NCBI RefSeq assembly: GCF_000518765.1
Contig: NZ_JAEF01000006.1
Span: 372,001-436,000, forward strand
Length of the DNA stretch: 64,000 nt
Reading direction: 5' to 3'
From: Ruminococcus flavefaciens ATCC 19208
GTDB lineage: Bacteria > Bacillota > Clostridia > Oscillospirales > Ruminococcaceae
The position numbers and the translations under genes were made by a program. Below the pieces are notes generated by a model. The model did no database searches. It was not told the origin of the DNA and saw only the letters and a list, made by a program, of their open reading frames with translations. This document shows, piece by piece, positions 1-7,429 of the stretch. Position 1 is the first letter of the stretch; the number at the start of each line of letters is the position of its first letter.

Positions 1-2
1 AG

Positions 3-2150
3 CTTCAGATGGACAACACAATGGTTGCTTCATCATCGTGTGCTGTTAAGCGTCCTGCTTATTTTGCTACAGAAGAAATGCCTGCTTCTGACCAGTGCGC
101 AGGTGCTTCAGCTTCTCTCGCAATAAACTACCTCAACTTCAAGGACACTGATCCTGAATACGCTGAGGAATGCCTCAAGTACGCTAAGGCTCTTTACGAT
201 TTTGCTGTAAAGACACACATTGAGGAATGGGAGCCCGGTATGGTTCCAAGCAACTCAAGCCTTGGCTACGATGGCGGCTTCTATACATCAAGCTATGACT
301 ATGATGAACTCTCATGGGCTGCTGTATGGCTCTACTACTGTACCGAAAACTATGATTATATAGATGACATAATTGCAGTTGATGATTCTAAGCCAATTTC
401 CGATAGTGGTTCATTTGATGCAGAGGCTCAGACAGGTCAGCAGCCTTCTTATGCTTACACAGGCTATATGAAGCGTATCATTACTGATACAGGTAACTGT
501 TGGCAGAATATCTGGGTTCACTGCTGGGATACTGTTTGGGGCGGAGTTTTCGCAAAGCTTGCTCCTATTACAAATACTGCACGTGACTGGTACATTTTCC
601 GTTACAATCTTGAGTTCTGGTCAGGCTGTTCTAAGACAACTGATTGCTCTGCTTGGGGCTATGAACCTGTACACGGTCATAAGTATTTCGGCAGAGACGA
701 TTATCTCTGGAATATGCCGATGACATATGACCAGATCCCTGATCTTCCGGATAGTGAGACAAGCGGCGACTTCATCGCTAAATCTCCTAATGGTTGGGCA
801 GTTGTTTCAGGATACGGTTCAGCTCGTTATAATACAGCTGCCGGTCTCTGTGCTTGTGTATACGCTAAGACTACAGGCGATGAAACATTCCTCCCATGGG
901 CTAAGGCTCAGATGGAATATATCCTCGGAAAGAACCCGATGGGTTACTCTTATGAAGTAGGTTACGAATACAACTTTGCTTCACATCCGCATCACCGTTC
1001 ATCACACTGTTCAGCTACACAGAGCATGGATGATCCGATAGTTCAGGTACATACCCTTTGGGGTGCTCTCGTTGGCGGTCCTGACCTCAAAGATGTTCAC
1101 GTTGATGAGACAAAGGATTATATCTACAACGAAGTTACCGATGACTATAACGCAGGTTTCTGCGGCGATCTTGCAGGTCTTTACCACTACTATGGTGCTA
1201 AGGGTAAGGAATACGAAAAAGAAAACCACATTATTGAAGATTTCAATATGTCAGAAAACGCCATAGGCTATGATCAGGTAGATGAAGACGGCAATCCGCT
1301 TCCTGTAGGATATTTCGTATCAGGCGGTAAGGCACAGGAAAAGGAGGACGGCATCCAGCTCAAGCTCGTTCTTCACAACAGAACAACAAATCCTCCAAGA
1401 TTTGAATGCGATGTTAAGGCAAGATATTACTTCAACATCAAGGAGCTCCTTGATGCAGGCTACGGCATCGATTATATTGTTCCTCGTATTGACTACGATC
1501 AGGAAGCAGGATATACCAACAACAAGTCACACGCTGTTCTTTCAGATCCTGTTAAATACGATGATAATGGTACATACTACGTTGATGTAACATGGAAGGA
1601 TTGCAAGTTCTACGGAAGCCGTGTATATCAGTTCGCACTTACTACAAAGATGGATCCCGAAACAAACATCTACCCTGAGTGGGATTCTTCAAACGACTAC
1701 AGCTACGATGATCTCGTAAGCTTTGAAGACGATAACGCTGCTTCAGCTATTACAGATAAGGTCACACTTTATGCTGATGACAAGCTTATCTGGGGCGTAG
1801 AGCCTGATGGCACAACTGCTGAGACTGTAGCTCCGACAGCTTCAACTACTACAACAAATAAAACAGGCGGTTCTACTACAACTACAACAACTAAGCCTAT
1901 TTCATCTACTGACAAGACTATAGCAGCAGGCGATGCAAACTGCGACGGTCAGGTAGATATGTCTGATATCGTTCTTATCATGCAGTCACTTGCAAACCCT
2001 GACAAGTACGGATTAAAGGGTTCAGATAAGAATCATATCACAGAACAGGGCGAAAAGAACGCTGATGTTGATACATCAAGCAAGGGCGTTACTTCAAACG
2101 ATGCACTTAGAATTCAGGAATTCCTGCTTGGTAAGGTAAAATCACTTTAA
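3..2150 (+). CDS. GH9 cellulase with CBM3-like module and type I dockerin (5' partial)
   Basis: Family 9 endoglucanase that hydrolyses cellulose outside the cell and docks onto a cellulosome scaffoldin. The frame is open to the left edge, so the signal peptide and the catalytic Asp region are missing. Numbering from the ATG at 9, the GH9 active-site histidine motif (NPMGYSYEVG...HPHHRSSH) lies at about 309-333 and the catalytic acid is Glu375 in NEVTDDYNAGF. A CBM3c-like module follows (about 448-570), then a Thr-rich linker (about 598-640) and a dockerin (641-713) with two Ca-binding segments (GDANCDGQVDMSDIV and NADVDTSSKGVTSNDALRI). The GH9-CBM3c arrangement is typical of processive endoglucanases. 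The dockerin has the Ruminococcus form. Confidence 0.95.
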   Translation, partial: LQMDNTMVASSSCAVKRPAYFATEEMPASDQCAGASASLAINYLNFKDTDPEYAEECLKYAKALYDFAVKTHIEEWEPGMVPSNSSLGYDGGFYTSSYDYDELSWAAVWLYYCTENYDYIDDIIAVDDSKPISDSGSFDAEAQTGQQPSYAYTGYMKRIITDTGNCWQNIWVHCWDTVWGGVFAKLAPITNTARDWYIFRYNLEFWSGCSKTTDCSAWGYEPVHGHKYFGRDDYLWNMPMTYDQIPDLPDSETSGDFIAKSPNGWAVVSGYGSARYNTAAGLCACVYAKTTGDETFLPWAKAQMEYILGKNPMGYSYEVGYEYNFASHPHHRSSHCSATQSMDDPIVQVHTLWGALVGGPDLKDVHVDETKDYIYNEVTDDYNAGFCGDLAGLYHYYGAKGKEYEKENHIIEDFNMSENAIGYDQVDEDGNPLPVGYFVSGGKAQEKEDGIQLKLVLHNRTTNPPRFECDVKARYYFNIKELLDAGYGIDYIVPRIDYDQEAGYTNNKSHAVLSDPVKYDDNGTYYVDVTWKDCKFYGSRVYQFALTTKMDPETNIYPEWDSSNDYSYDDLVSFEDDNAASAITDKVTLYADDKLIWGVEPDGTTAETVAPTASTTTTNKTGGSTTTTTTKPISSTDKTIAAGDANCDGQVDMSDIVLIMQSLANPDKYGLKGSDKNHITEQGEKNADVDTSSKGVTSNDALRIQEFLLGKVKSL

Positions 2151-2155
2151 TAGTA

Positions 2156-2181
2156 AAAAGCGGCTCAATTGAGCCGCTTTT
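2156..2181 (+). terminator. Rho-independent terminator after the GH9 gene
   Basis: An 11-bp stem (AAAAGCGGCTC / GAGCCGCTTTT) with an AATT loop starts 5 bases after the GH9 stop codon. It is symmetric enough to work on both strands. Confidence 0.85.
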
Positions 2182-2195
2182 CTTATGCTGATCAA

Positions 2196-2225
2196 AAACC
2201 TCCCTATGAATTACACAGGGAGGTT
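2196..2225 (-). terminator. Terminator of the phosphofructokinase gene
   Basis: The stem AAACCTCCCT / AGGGAGGTTT with an 11-base loop is followed on the minus strand by TTTTTG. It lies 14 bases past the stop codon of the phosphofructokinase gene and is separate from the GH9 terminator. Confidence 0.85.
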
Positions 2226-2238
2226 TCTTCTATTGATA

Positions 2239-3456
2239 TTATATTACAAAATTCAAAGGCATTCCGTTTTTCATGATTGCGTTGAGTTCACCCTGGATAA
2301 GAGGCATAAGATAGTCGTATGCAGGAGGTAAAACATTATTACCCTTTTCGTTTATCCATTCACGTGGGAAAAATTTTTCCGAATTAGCAGCCTTTGATGC
2401 TTCGACCGAACCAATACTGTAGCTGTAAGGCATATTTGACTCTCTGATGAAAGTCATCATACAGCCTGTTTGTCCATCAAGTCCAGCTTTAACTGCTGCC
2501 ATTCCTATTGCCTCTGACGACCTTATATCTTCAAGTGAAGCTATATGAGAACTACATCTCTGCATTACATTCAGCTCTATTGAACGTACTTTACAGCCTA
2601 TTTCAGCAGCAACGAGCTTTTCGAGAAATTTACCAATTCCCGAAAGATAGCTATGACCGAATACGTCTTTCTGTCCCGACTGATACTCTTCAGCAGCAAA
2701 CTTTCCTTCAGCAGTTTTAACGCCTTCCGATACCACAACTATAACAGCCCGATATTTTTTCATCTCTGCCTTTACATCTGAAAGAAAGCCTTCAATACTG
2801 AATGTAGTCTCAGGAAGATATATCAGATGCGGTGCAGCCTCTCCGTTCGCTCTTATACAGCATGATGCAGCAGCAAGCCAGCCTGCATGTCGTCCCATTG
2901 TTTCAATAATTGTAACTGAAGGGATACTGTAAACATTACTGTCTCTTGTGATCTCCTGAACAGTTGCAGCAACATATTTTGCTGCTGAACCAAATCCCGG
3001 AGAATGATCAGTTTCGCAAAGATCGTTATCAATGGTTTTGGGGATACCTATTATTTTTATATCGTTTATCCCCATATCTCCCAGGTATGCGGAATACTTT
3101 GCAACAGTATCCATAGAATCGTTTCCGCCGATATAAAAAAACATACCTATATCATACCTTCGCAGAACTTCTGTTATACGTTCATATATGTCACTTTTTT
3201 CAGTGTGAGCAGGAAGTTTTTTTCTGCATGAACCAAGTACAGCTGACGGAGTCCTGAGTAACAGCTGATAACTTACATCACTTGTGATCTTTTCTGACAG
3301 ATCAACCATTTCTTCATTAATGATACCCTCAATACCATTAAAGACTCCGAAAACCTTGTCGATCTTATCGGTACGCTGTGCTGCACTGTAAACACCTGCT
3401 AATGAAGCATTTATAGCGCAAGTAGGACCTCCTGACTGTGCAACTGCTATATTCAT
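2239..3456 (-). CDS. 6-phosphofructokinase, PPi-dependent type
   Basis: Phosphorylates fructose 6-phosphate in glycolysis, very probably with pyrophosphate as donor, which makes the step reversible. The 405-residue protein has the N-terminal nucleotide/PPi loop AQSGGPTCAINASL, a GGNDSMDT motif where ATP enzymes have GGDGS, the catalytic PKTIDNDL motif and METMGRHAGW. An Asp in place of the second Gly of GGDGS is the known determinant of PPi use; the Asn-Asp form here fits that class. Monocistronic, with its own promoter and terminator. PPi specificity is inferred from the motif only. Confidence 0.9.
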   Translation of the reverse strand: MNIAVAQSGGPTCAINASLAGVYSAAQRTDKIDKVFGVFNGIEGIINEEMVDLSEKITSDVSYQLLLRTPSAVLGSCRKKLPAHTEKSDIYERITEVLRRYDIGMFFYIGGNDSMDTVAKYSAYLGDMGINDIKIIGIPKTIDNDLCETDHSPGFGSAAKYVAATVQEITRDSNVYSIPSVTIIETMGRHAGWLAAASCCIRANGEAAPHLIYLPETTFSIEGFLSDVKAEMKKYRAVIVVVSEGVKTAEGKFAAEEYQSGQKDVFGHSYLSGIGKFLEKLVAAEIGCKVRSIELNVMQRCSSHIASLEDIRSSEAIGMAAVKAGLDGQTGCMMTFIRESNMPYSYSIGSVEASKAANSEKFFPREWINEKGNNVLPPAYDYLMPLIQGELNAIMKNGMPLNFVI

Positions 3457-3530
3457 AATACTTTTTCGACTGAGTATATCCCGAACTCAGTCATACCCTC
3501 TCATAATATTAGCCATAAGGCTTTAATAAT

Positions 3531-3559
3531 ATTATAACATAGCACACTATACTTTTCAA
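3531..3559 (-). promoter_or_regulatory. Sigma-A promoter of the phosphofructokinase gene
   Basis: TTGAAA, 17-bp spacer, TATAAT on the minus strand, with TG one base upstream of the -10 (extended -10). It lies about 75 bases upstream of the start codon. Confidence 0.8.
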
Positions 3560-3646
3560 TTCAAATTAAATCCAAAAAAAGCTATCAAAAAATCGCAATA
3601 TTTGACCAGAATAGCAATAAACGCCTAATATAATGACATATTGAAT

Positions 3647-4435
3647 TCAAATAAGTCCGAAATGATCAAGTGCGTTTTCTATACCGTTCTCTTCAATAGG
3701 TGTAGTTATGTATGAAACATATGGGTATATTACCTCTGCTCCGCCCATTGCTATACTGTTCGGGACAGCCTCAAGCATGGGAAGATCATTCATGCTGTCT
3801 CCTATCGCATATGCTTTTTCCATCGGAATGCTCAATTTTTCAAGTATATGCTTTATACCTGTTGCTTTTGAAAATCCCAGAGGTACATTTTCATAGAATC
3901 CGCCGCCTCTGTCGATTATAGAAAATTCTTTGCCTATTTCAGTTCTGAATTTTTTCATATTACTTTCAGGATTTTCCCAGATAACAAACTTGTCGAATCC
4001 AAAATCCTTATCCTCTATCCTTCCGCTTACATCAATTCCCGAATCTACGAAAACTTCCATAAAGTATTTTAAACCATCGGTCATAGGAGCTTTATCGTCG
4101 AAAAAGTATCCTTCGGAATATTCATAAACAGGAGTAACATTACATTCGCGCATAAGCTTTGCTATTTCTCTGCACTTTTGCTTTTCTATAGTGCGTGAAA
4201 GAATAACTTCATTATTATACTCAATATATGTACCGCAGCCGCATATATACCCGTCAAAGCCCAGTTCCTTAACTCTCGGACTGATATTGAATGCCGTTCT
4301 GCCAGAATTTATAAAAGTCAGATTTCCCTTCTCTCTTGTTTTTCTTATAGCCTCTCTGGTACTATCGGGAATTATCGCTCTCTCGTCTTCTGTAACAAGA
4401 GTACCGTCGATATCGAAAAAAATTATTGAACTCAT
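3647..4435 (-). CDS. Cof-type HAD-superfamily phosphatase
   Basis: Cytoplasmic sugar-phosphate or nucleotide phosphatase of the HAD-IIB (Cof) family; substrate unknown. The 262 residues show motif I (DIDGTLV, nucleophile Asp near residue 8), motif II (INSGRTAF), the conserved Lys in GFSKATGIKHIL and motif IV (GDSMNDLPML), so the active site is complete. This contrasts with the truncated relative at 20019-20711. The start has an AAGGAG ribosome binding site and a consensus promoter about 50 bases upstream. Confidence 0.88.
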   Translation of the reverse strand: MSSIIFFDIDGTLVTEDERAIIPDSTREAIRKTREKGNLTFINSGRTAFNISPRVKELGFDGYICGCGTYIEYNNEVILSRTIEKQKCREIAKLMRECNVTPVYEYSEGYFFDDKAPMTDGLKYFMEVFVDSGIDVSGRIEDKDFGFDKFVIWENPESNMKKFRTEIGKEFSIIDRGGGFYENVPLGFSKATGIKHILEKLSIPMEKAYAIGDSMNDLPMLEAVPNSIAMGGAEVIYPYVSYITTPIEENGIENALDHFGLI

Positions 4436-4485
4436 TAAAACACTCCTTGAATTTTATATCCTTCAATTAATTTAATACACATAAT

Positions 4486-4514
4486 ATTATAATCCCTTAA
4501 AAAAACGCTGTCAA
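4486..4514 (-). promoter_or_regulatory. Consensus sigma-A promoter of the HAD phosphatase gene
   Basis: Perfect TTGACA, 17-bp spacer, TATAAT on the minus strand. Its -35 lies only 3 bp from the -35 of the divergent promoter at 4518-4546. Confidence 0.85.
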
Positions 4515-4517
4515 GTC

Positions 4518-4546
4518 TTGATTAAACAAGTTTCAGATGCTATAAT
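4518..4546 (+). promoter_or_regulatory. Sigma-A promoter of the corrinoid adenosyltransferase gene
   Basis: TTGATT, 17-bp spacer, TATAAT. The predicted transcription start (about 4552-4554) coincides with the GGGAGG ribosome binding site at 4553-4558, which leaves almost no leader and no room for a cobalamin riboswitch. Confidence 0.8.
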
Positions 4547-4567
4547 ATTTTTGGGAGGATGATAAAA

Positions 4568-5083
4568 ATGCTGCATATATATTACGGTAATGGTAAAGGA
4601 AAAACTACAGCAGCAGTTGGACTTTCGGTCAGAGCCTGCGGTGCGGGTTTGAAGGCTGCTTTTTTTCAGTTCCTAAAAAATGGAAGTTCTTCTGAAATTT
4701 CAATTCTAAGATCCATGAAGAATATAGAGGTAATATGCTGTGAAGAATGTAATAAATTCACATTTCAGATGAATGACGCTGAAAAGCAAAATGTTGAGCG
4801 TTGCCATAACGAAATGTTAAAAAAAGCCGCAGATATGCTGGAAAACAAATCAGTGCAGCTTATTGTGCTTGATGAATTTATAGATGCATATAATAAAAAG
4901 CTCATTGATACTGAGCTTGCTGACGTTTTTATTAAAAACTGTGCTGATAAATGTGAGATAGTTATGACGGGAAGAATGCCTACAGATGAATTAAAAAAAC
5001 AAGCTGCATATCTTACTGAGATGACAGCTGTGAAGCACCCATTTGAAAAAGGAATTACCGCCCGTAAGGGTATAGAATATTAG
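4568..5083 (+). CDS. cobO: Corrinoid adenosyltransferase, CobO/BtuR type
   Basis: Transfers the 5'-deoxyadenosyl group of ATP to cob(I)alamin or cob(I)yrinic acid to make adenosylcobalamin. The P-loop form GNGKGKTTAAVG sits at the N-terminus, followed by the family-typical FQFLKNGSSSE and LIVLDEFIDAYNKKLID. The 171-residue length is normal. An in-frame ATG at 4559 directly abuts GGGAGG, whereas the ATG at 4568 lies 9 bases after it, so 4568 is preferred. No other cobalamin gene is in the window. The radical SAM protein encoded at 57167-59005 belongs to a family with a B12-binding domain. Confidence 0.9.
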   Translation: MLHIYYGNGKGKTTAAVGLSVRACGAGLKAAFFQFLKNGSSSEISILRSMKNIEVICCEECNKFTFQMNDAEKQNVERCHNEMLKKAADMLENKSVQLIVLDEFIDAYNKKLIDTELADVFIKNCADKCEIVMTGRMPTDELKKQAAYLTEMTAVKHPFEKGITARKGIEY

Positions 5084-5113
5084 GCTGCCGCATTATTTAG
5101 CGACAGCCTTTTT
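5083..5113 (+). terminator. Terminator after the adenosyltransferase gene
   Basis: Stem GGCTGCCGC / GCGACAGCC (one mismatch) followed by TTTTT, starting at the last base of the stop codon and ending in the tail of the convergent gene. Confidence 0.75.
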
Positions 5114-5333
5114 ACTGCATATTTTTTAATTCTTCGATCAAAGCGAGATCTTCGGTATTGATCTTCATATTTGTAACGATTGATTTGTTCTCTGGAGTGA
5201 TAACTTTTATTTCGATTATACTTCCCTCCTGAATACTTCCAACTGCTGCTTTGAAAAAAAGAGGTACTTTAGGATGATTTTCCTTAAATCTTTCCAGAAG
5301 CGATTTTAGTTTAAATACATTCATTGGATTCAT
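5112..5333 (-). CDS. Small conserved protein of unknown function
   Basis: A 73-residue soluble protein with no family I recognise. It begins MNPMNVFKLKSLLERF, has a likely beta-rich middle (IIEIKVITPENKSIVTNMKI) and ends in a short helix. The frame extends to 5381, but the ATG at 5331-5333 has a GAGGTG ribosome binding site and avoids overlap with the upstream Gx-transporter gene, so I start there. It is the last gene of the apbE-NusG_II-Gx run, 31 bases after its stop, and is probably co-transcribed with it. Confidence 0.6.
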   Translation of the reverse strand: MNPMNVFKLKSLLERFKENHPKVPLFFKAAVGSIQEGSIIEIKVITPENKSIVTNMKINTEDLALIEELKNMQ

Positions 5334-5364
5334 TAATTTCACCTCAAAAAATATTATACCATAT

Positions 5365-5877
5365 TTACTTGTTTTTCTCAACAGTTTTTCCCATAAAACC
5401 TCTTTTTATCATAAGCTGTGCGCAAATTCCCGTAAAAGCGCCTGCAATACAGCCTGAAATAATAAGGTATGGATAATGGTATATTACGGCAAATGATCGC
5501 ATAATGATGACAGCTACTATTATTTGTCCTGTGTTATGCAATATAGCGCCAATTATACTGCTGAGCCAGATATAATTTACAGGTACTATACGTTTTACTC
5601 CAAGCATACCTGCAAGACACATAACAGCTCCTGCCATACTGTAAATTATAGCAGAAACATTGCCGCCGAATATTGATCCGAGCATTACTCTTGCAAAAAC
5701 GATCATTGCAACTTCCTTTGCGTTGTATTTATATATCGCATAAACAGTTACGATATTGGCAAGTCCAAGCTTGACACCCGGGATTGCAACAAGATTAGGA
5801 ATTCGCAGTTCAATTATAAAGATAATAAGGGCAATAGCCGTAAGAAGAGCAAGTTCAGTGAGTCTTTTAGTTTTCAT
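5365..5877 (-). CDS. Gx-transporter / heptaprenyl diphosphate synthase component I-like membrane protein
   Basis: Integral membrane protein of the family annotated as Gx transporter or Hpre_diP_synt_I, which resembles ECF-transporter S components. The 170 residues contain about five hydrophobic segments and the family-typical start TELALLTAIALIIFIIELRIPN and GVKLGLANIVTVYAI. The ATG at 5877 has AGGAG 10 bases upstream. It overlaps or abuts the NusG_II gene, which follows apbE. In flavin-based extracellular electron-transfer loci this type of protein accompanies ApbE and a NusG_II protein; a quinone, isoprenoid or flavin-related role is inference. Confidence 0.82.
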   Translation of the reverse strand: MKTKRLTELALLTAIALIIFIIELRIPNLVAIPGVKLGLANIVTVYAIYKYNAKEVAMIVFARVMLGSIFGGNVSAIIYSMAGAVMCLAGMLGVKRIVPVNYIWLSSIIGAILHNTGQIIVAVIIMRSFAVIYHYPYLIISGCIAGAFTGICAQLMIKRGFMGKTVEKNK

Positions 5878-5878
5878 A

Positions 5879-6235
5879 TCAACTCTGCTCCTTCTCTGCA
5901 AATCGAATAACAAGCTTATGTGGTAAACATACGATCGGTATCGCCTCAGACCTTAATACACCTGTATTAACACAGGTATGATCGGGACAGTCAGCATCGG
6001 AAATGCAAATTTTACCGTTTTCTATCTTTATCTCATTCCAGCCGCCGTCAGAGCTCTCTATACGAAAAGTCCTATCCTTTTCTTTTGAAAGATCAAAAGT
6101 ATACAATACTTTATTATTCTGAACTATCTCAACATAGGTGCTGTCGGGTGTTCTGTAACTCAAAATGATCCATATGACTGAGCCGATAAACAATGCTGCT
6201 ACAATAATAATAAGTATTTTAACACCTTTAGTCAA
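5879..6235 (-). CDS. Membrane-anchored NusG domain II protein
   Basis: A 118-residue protein with one N-terminal membrane helix (about residues 5-26) and an extracytoplasmic NusG_II beta domain. Three cysteines (DADCPDHTCV and PIVCLPHKL) are typical of this family. Its start overlaps the apbE stop by 8 bases, so it is translationally coupled. The family regularly sits next to apbE and Gx-transporter genes. It may hold or accept the flavin added by ApbE, but I see no DxxTGAT-type flavinylation motif. Confidence 0.82.
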   Translation of the reverse strand: MTKGVKILIIIVAALFIGSVIWIILSYRTPDSTYVEIVQNNKVLYTFDLSKEKDRTFRIESSDGGWNEIKIENGKICISDADCPDHTCVNTGVLRSEAIPIVCLPHKLVIRFAEKEQS

Positions 6236-7280
6236 CGGATATCACCTCCGCAGGCATATCACTTATATTCTTAAAAGAACTTGCGATTCCTTGTGTATAG
6301 TATATTTTTCTGTCATCGGTAACCAATATAACGTCATACTGAGGGGTTGAACGCAAAAACTCAACTGTTTTGTCATATCCAAGCACAAATAAAGCTGTGG
6401 ATAAAGCATCACATTCAAGACCGTTATCACCTATCACCGTGACCGAAACAAGTCCGTTATCAGCAGGATATCCGTCACTTGGGTCAATTATGTGCCAGTA
6501 TTTTTTACCGTCCTCTCCATAGAAAAAACGCTCATAATTTCCTGATGTAATAACTGCCTTGTCGATTATATCTACCACACACATATCCTTATCTTCTAAA
6601 AACGGATCTCTTACTGCAACTTTCCACGGAGAACCGTCAGTCTTGCTTCCAAGTGACTGAACATTTCCGCCAAGACTTACTATAGCAGATGTTACACCAC
6701 GAGACTTCATTATCTTCATTATTTCATCACCTGTGTAGCCTTTTGCAAGTGCTCCGAGATCTATCTGAACATTCTCGGGAAGAGATATGGTGTTATTATT
6801 TATCGAAATATTGCGGTAATCAACGTTTTTCAGAAGTTCATCTATTCTGTTTTTTTCTGGTATTTTGTATTCACCTGTTGTAAATCCCCATTCTTTCAGA
6901 ACTGGATAAATCGTGATGTCAAGTGCTCCGCCGGTCTTATCGCCAATTTCCAAAGCCTTTTTTATAAGCGTGACCGTATCATCACATACATCTACGGCTT
7001 TTCCTGCTGAGTTATCAAGCATCCATATATCACTTTCTTCCAAAGTTGCAGAAAGCTCCTTTTCAAGCTCATATATGCGATTTTCAGACTCTTCAATTGC
7101 TTTTTCAGCATTGCTTCCATAGGCTTTCAGGTTCATATATGTATCCATTGCAAATACATCGCGTAAAACAGGTTCATTTTTATTTTCATTTACTGTTGTG
7201 ACAGTATTTTTTTCATTACATCCCCAGAAAAGAAATAACGATAAAAGAATAACTGGGAGTTTTTTTATTTTTCCGCACAT
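6228..7280 (-). CDS. apbE: FAD:protein FMN transferase (ApbE), lipoprotein
   Basis: Attaches FMN covalently to Ser/Thr of exported redox proteins, using FAD and Mg2+. The protein has a lipoprotein signal with the lipobox Cys at about residue 21 (LFLFWGC). Family motifs follow in order: AMDTYMNLKAYG, ALDITIYPVLKEWGF, IDLGALAKGYTGDE, SLGGNVQSLG, HIIDPSDGYPADNG and the metal-site region LECDALSTALFVLG. The ATG at 7280 has an AGGAG site, whereas the frame upstream of it would spoil the signal peptide. First gene of a run with the NusG_II, Gx and 73-residue genes. No flavinylation target is visible in the window. Confidence 0.93.
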   Translation of the reverse strand: MCGKIKKLPVILLSLFLFWGCNEKNTVTTVNENKNEPVLRDVFAMDTYMNLKAYGSNAEKAIEESENRIYELEKELSATLEESDIWMLDNSAGKAVDVCDDTVTLIKKALEIGDKTGGALDITIYPVLKEWGFTTGEYKIPEKNRIDELLKNVDYRNISINNNTISLPENVQIDLGALAKGYTGDEIMKIMKSRGVTSAIVSLGGNVQSLGSKTDGSPWKVAVRDPFLEDKDMCVVDIIDKAVITSGNYERFFYGEDGKKYWHIIDPSDGYPADNGLVSVTVIGDNGLECDALSTALFVLGYDKTVEFLRSTPQYDVILVTDDRKIYYTQGIASSFKNISDMPAEVISVD

Positions 7281-7308
7281 ATTTAATCTCCTAAAACAAA
7301 CTAAAAGT

Positions 7309-7337
7309 ATTATAACATATTTTTTATAAAACAGCAA
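7309..7337 (-). promoter_or_regulatory. Promoter of the apbE operon
   Basis: TTGCTG, 17-bp spacer, TATAAT with an extended TG (TATGTTATAAT), about 30 bases upstream of the apbE start. Confidence 0.75.
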
Positions 7338-7400
7338 CTCTTGCGGAAATCAAAGCATTATAAATCAGTTGTTATTATTAGCAAACAAATATATCAATAT

Positions 7401-7424
7401 AAAAGCGGATCATTGATCCGCTTT
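7401..7424 (-). terminator. Terminator/hairpin after gpmI
   Basis: Stem AAAGCGGATC / GATCCGCTTT, 5 bases past the gpmI stop on the minus strand. Its sequence resembles the hairpins that follow pgk and tpiA. Confidence 0.7.
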
Positions 7425-7429
7425 ATATA

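Noticed and set aside
4500..4567. Cobalamin riboswitch before the corrinoid adenosyltransferase gene
   Set aside because: The promoter lies directly at the ribosome binding site, so there is no space for one.
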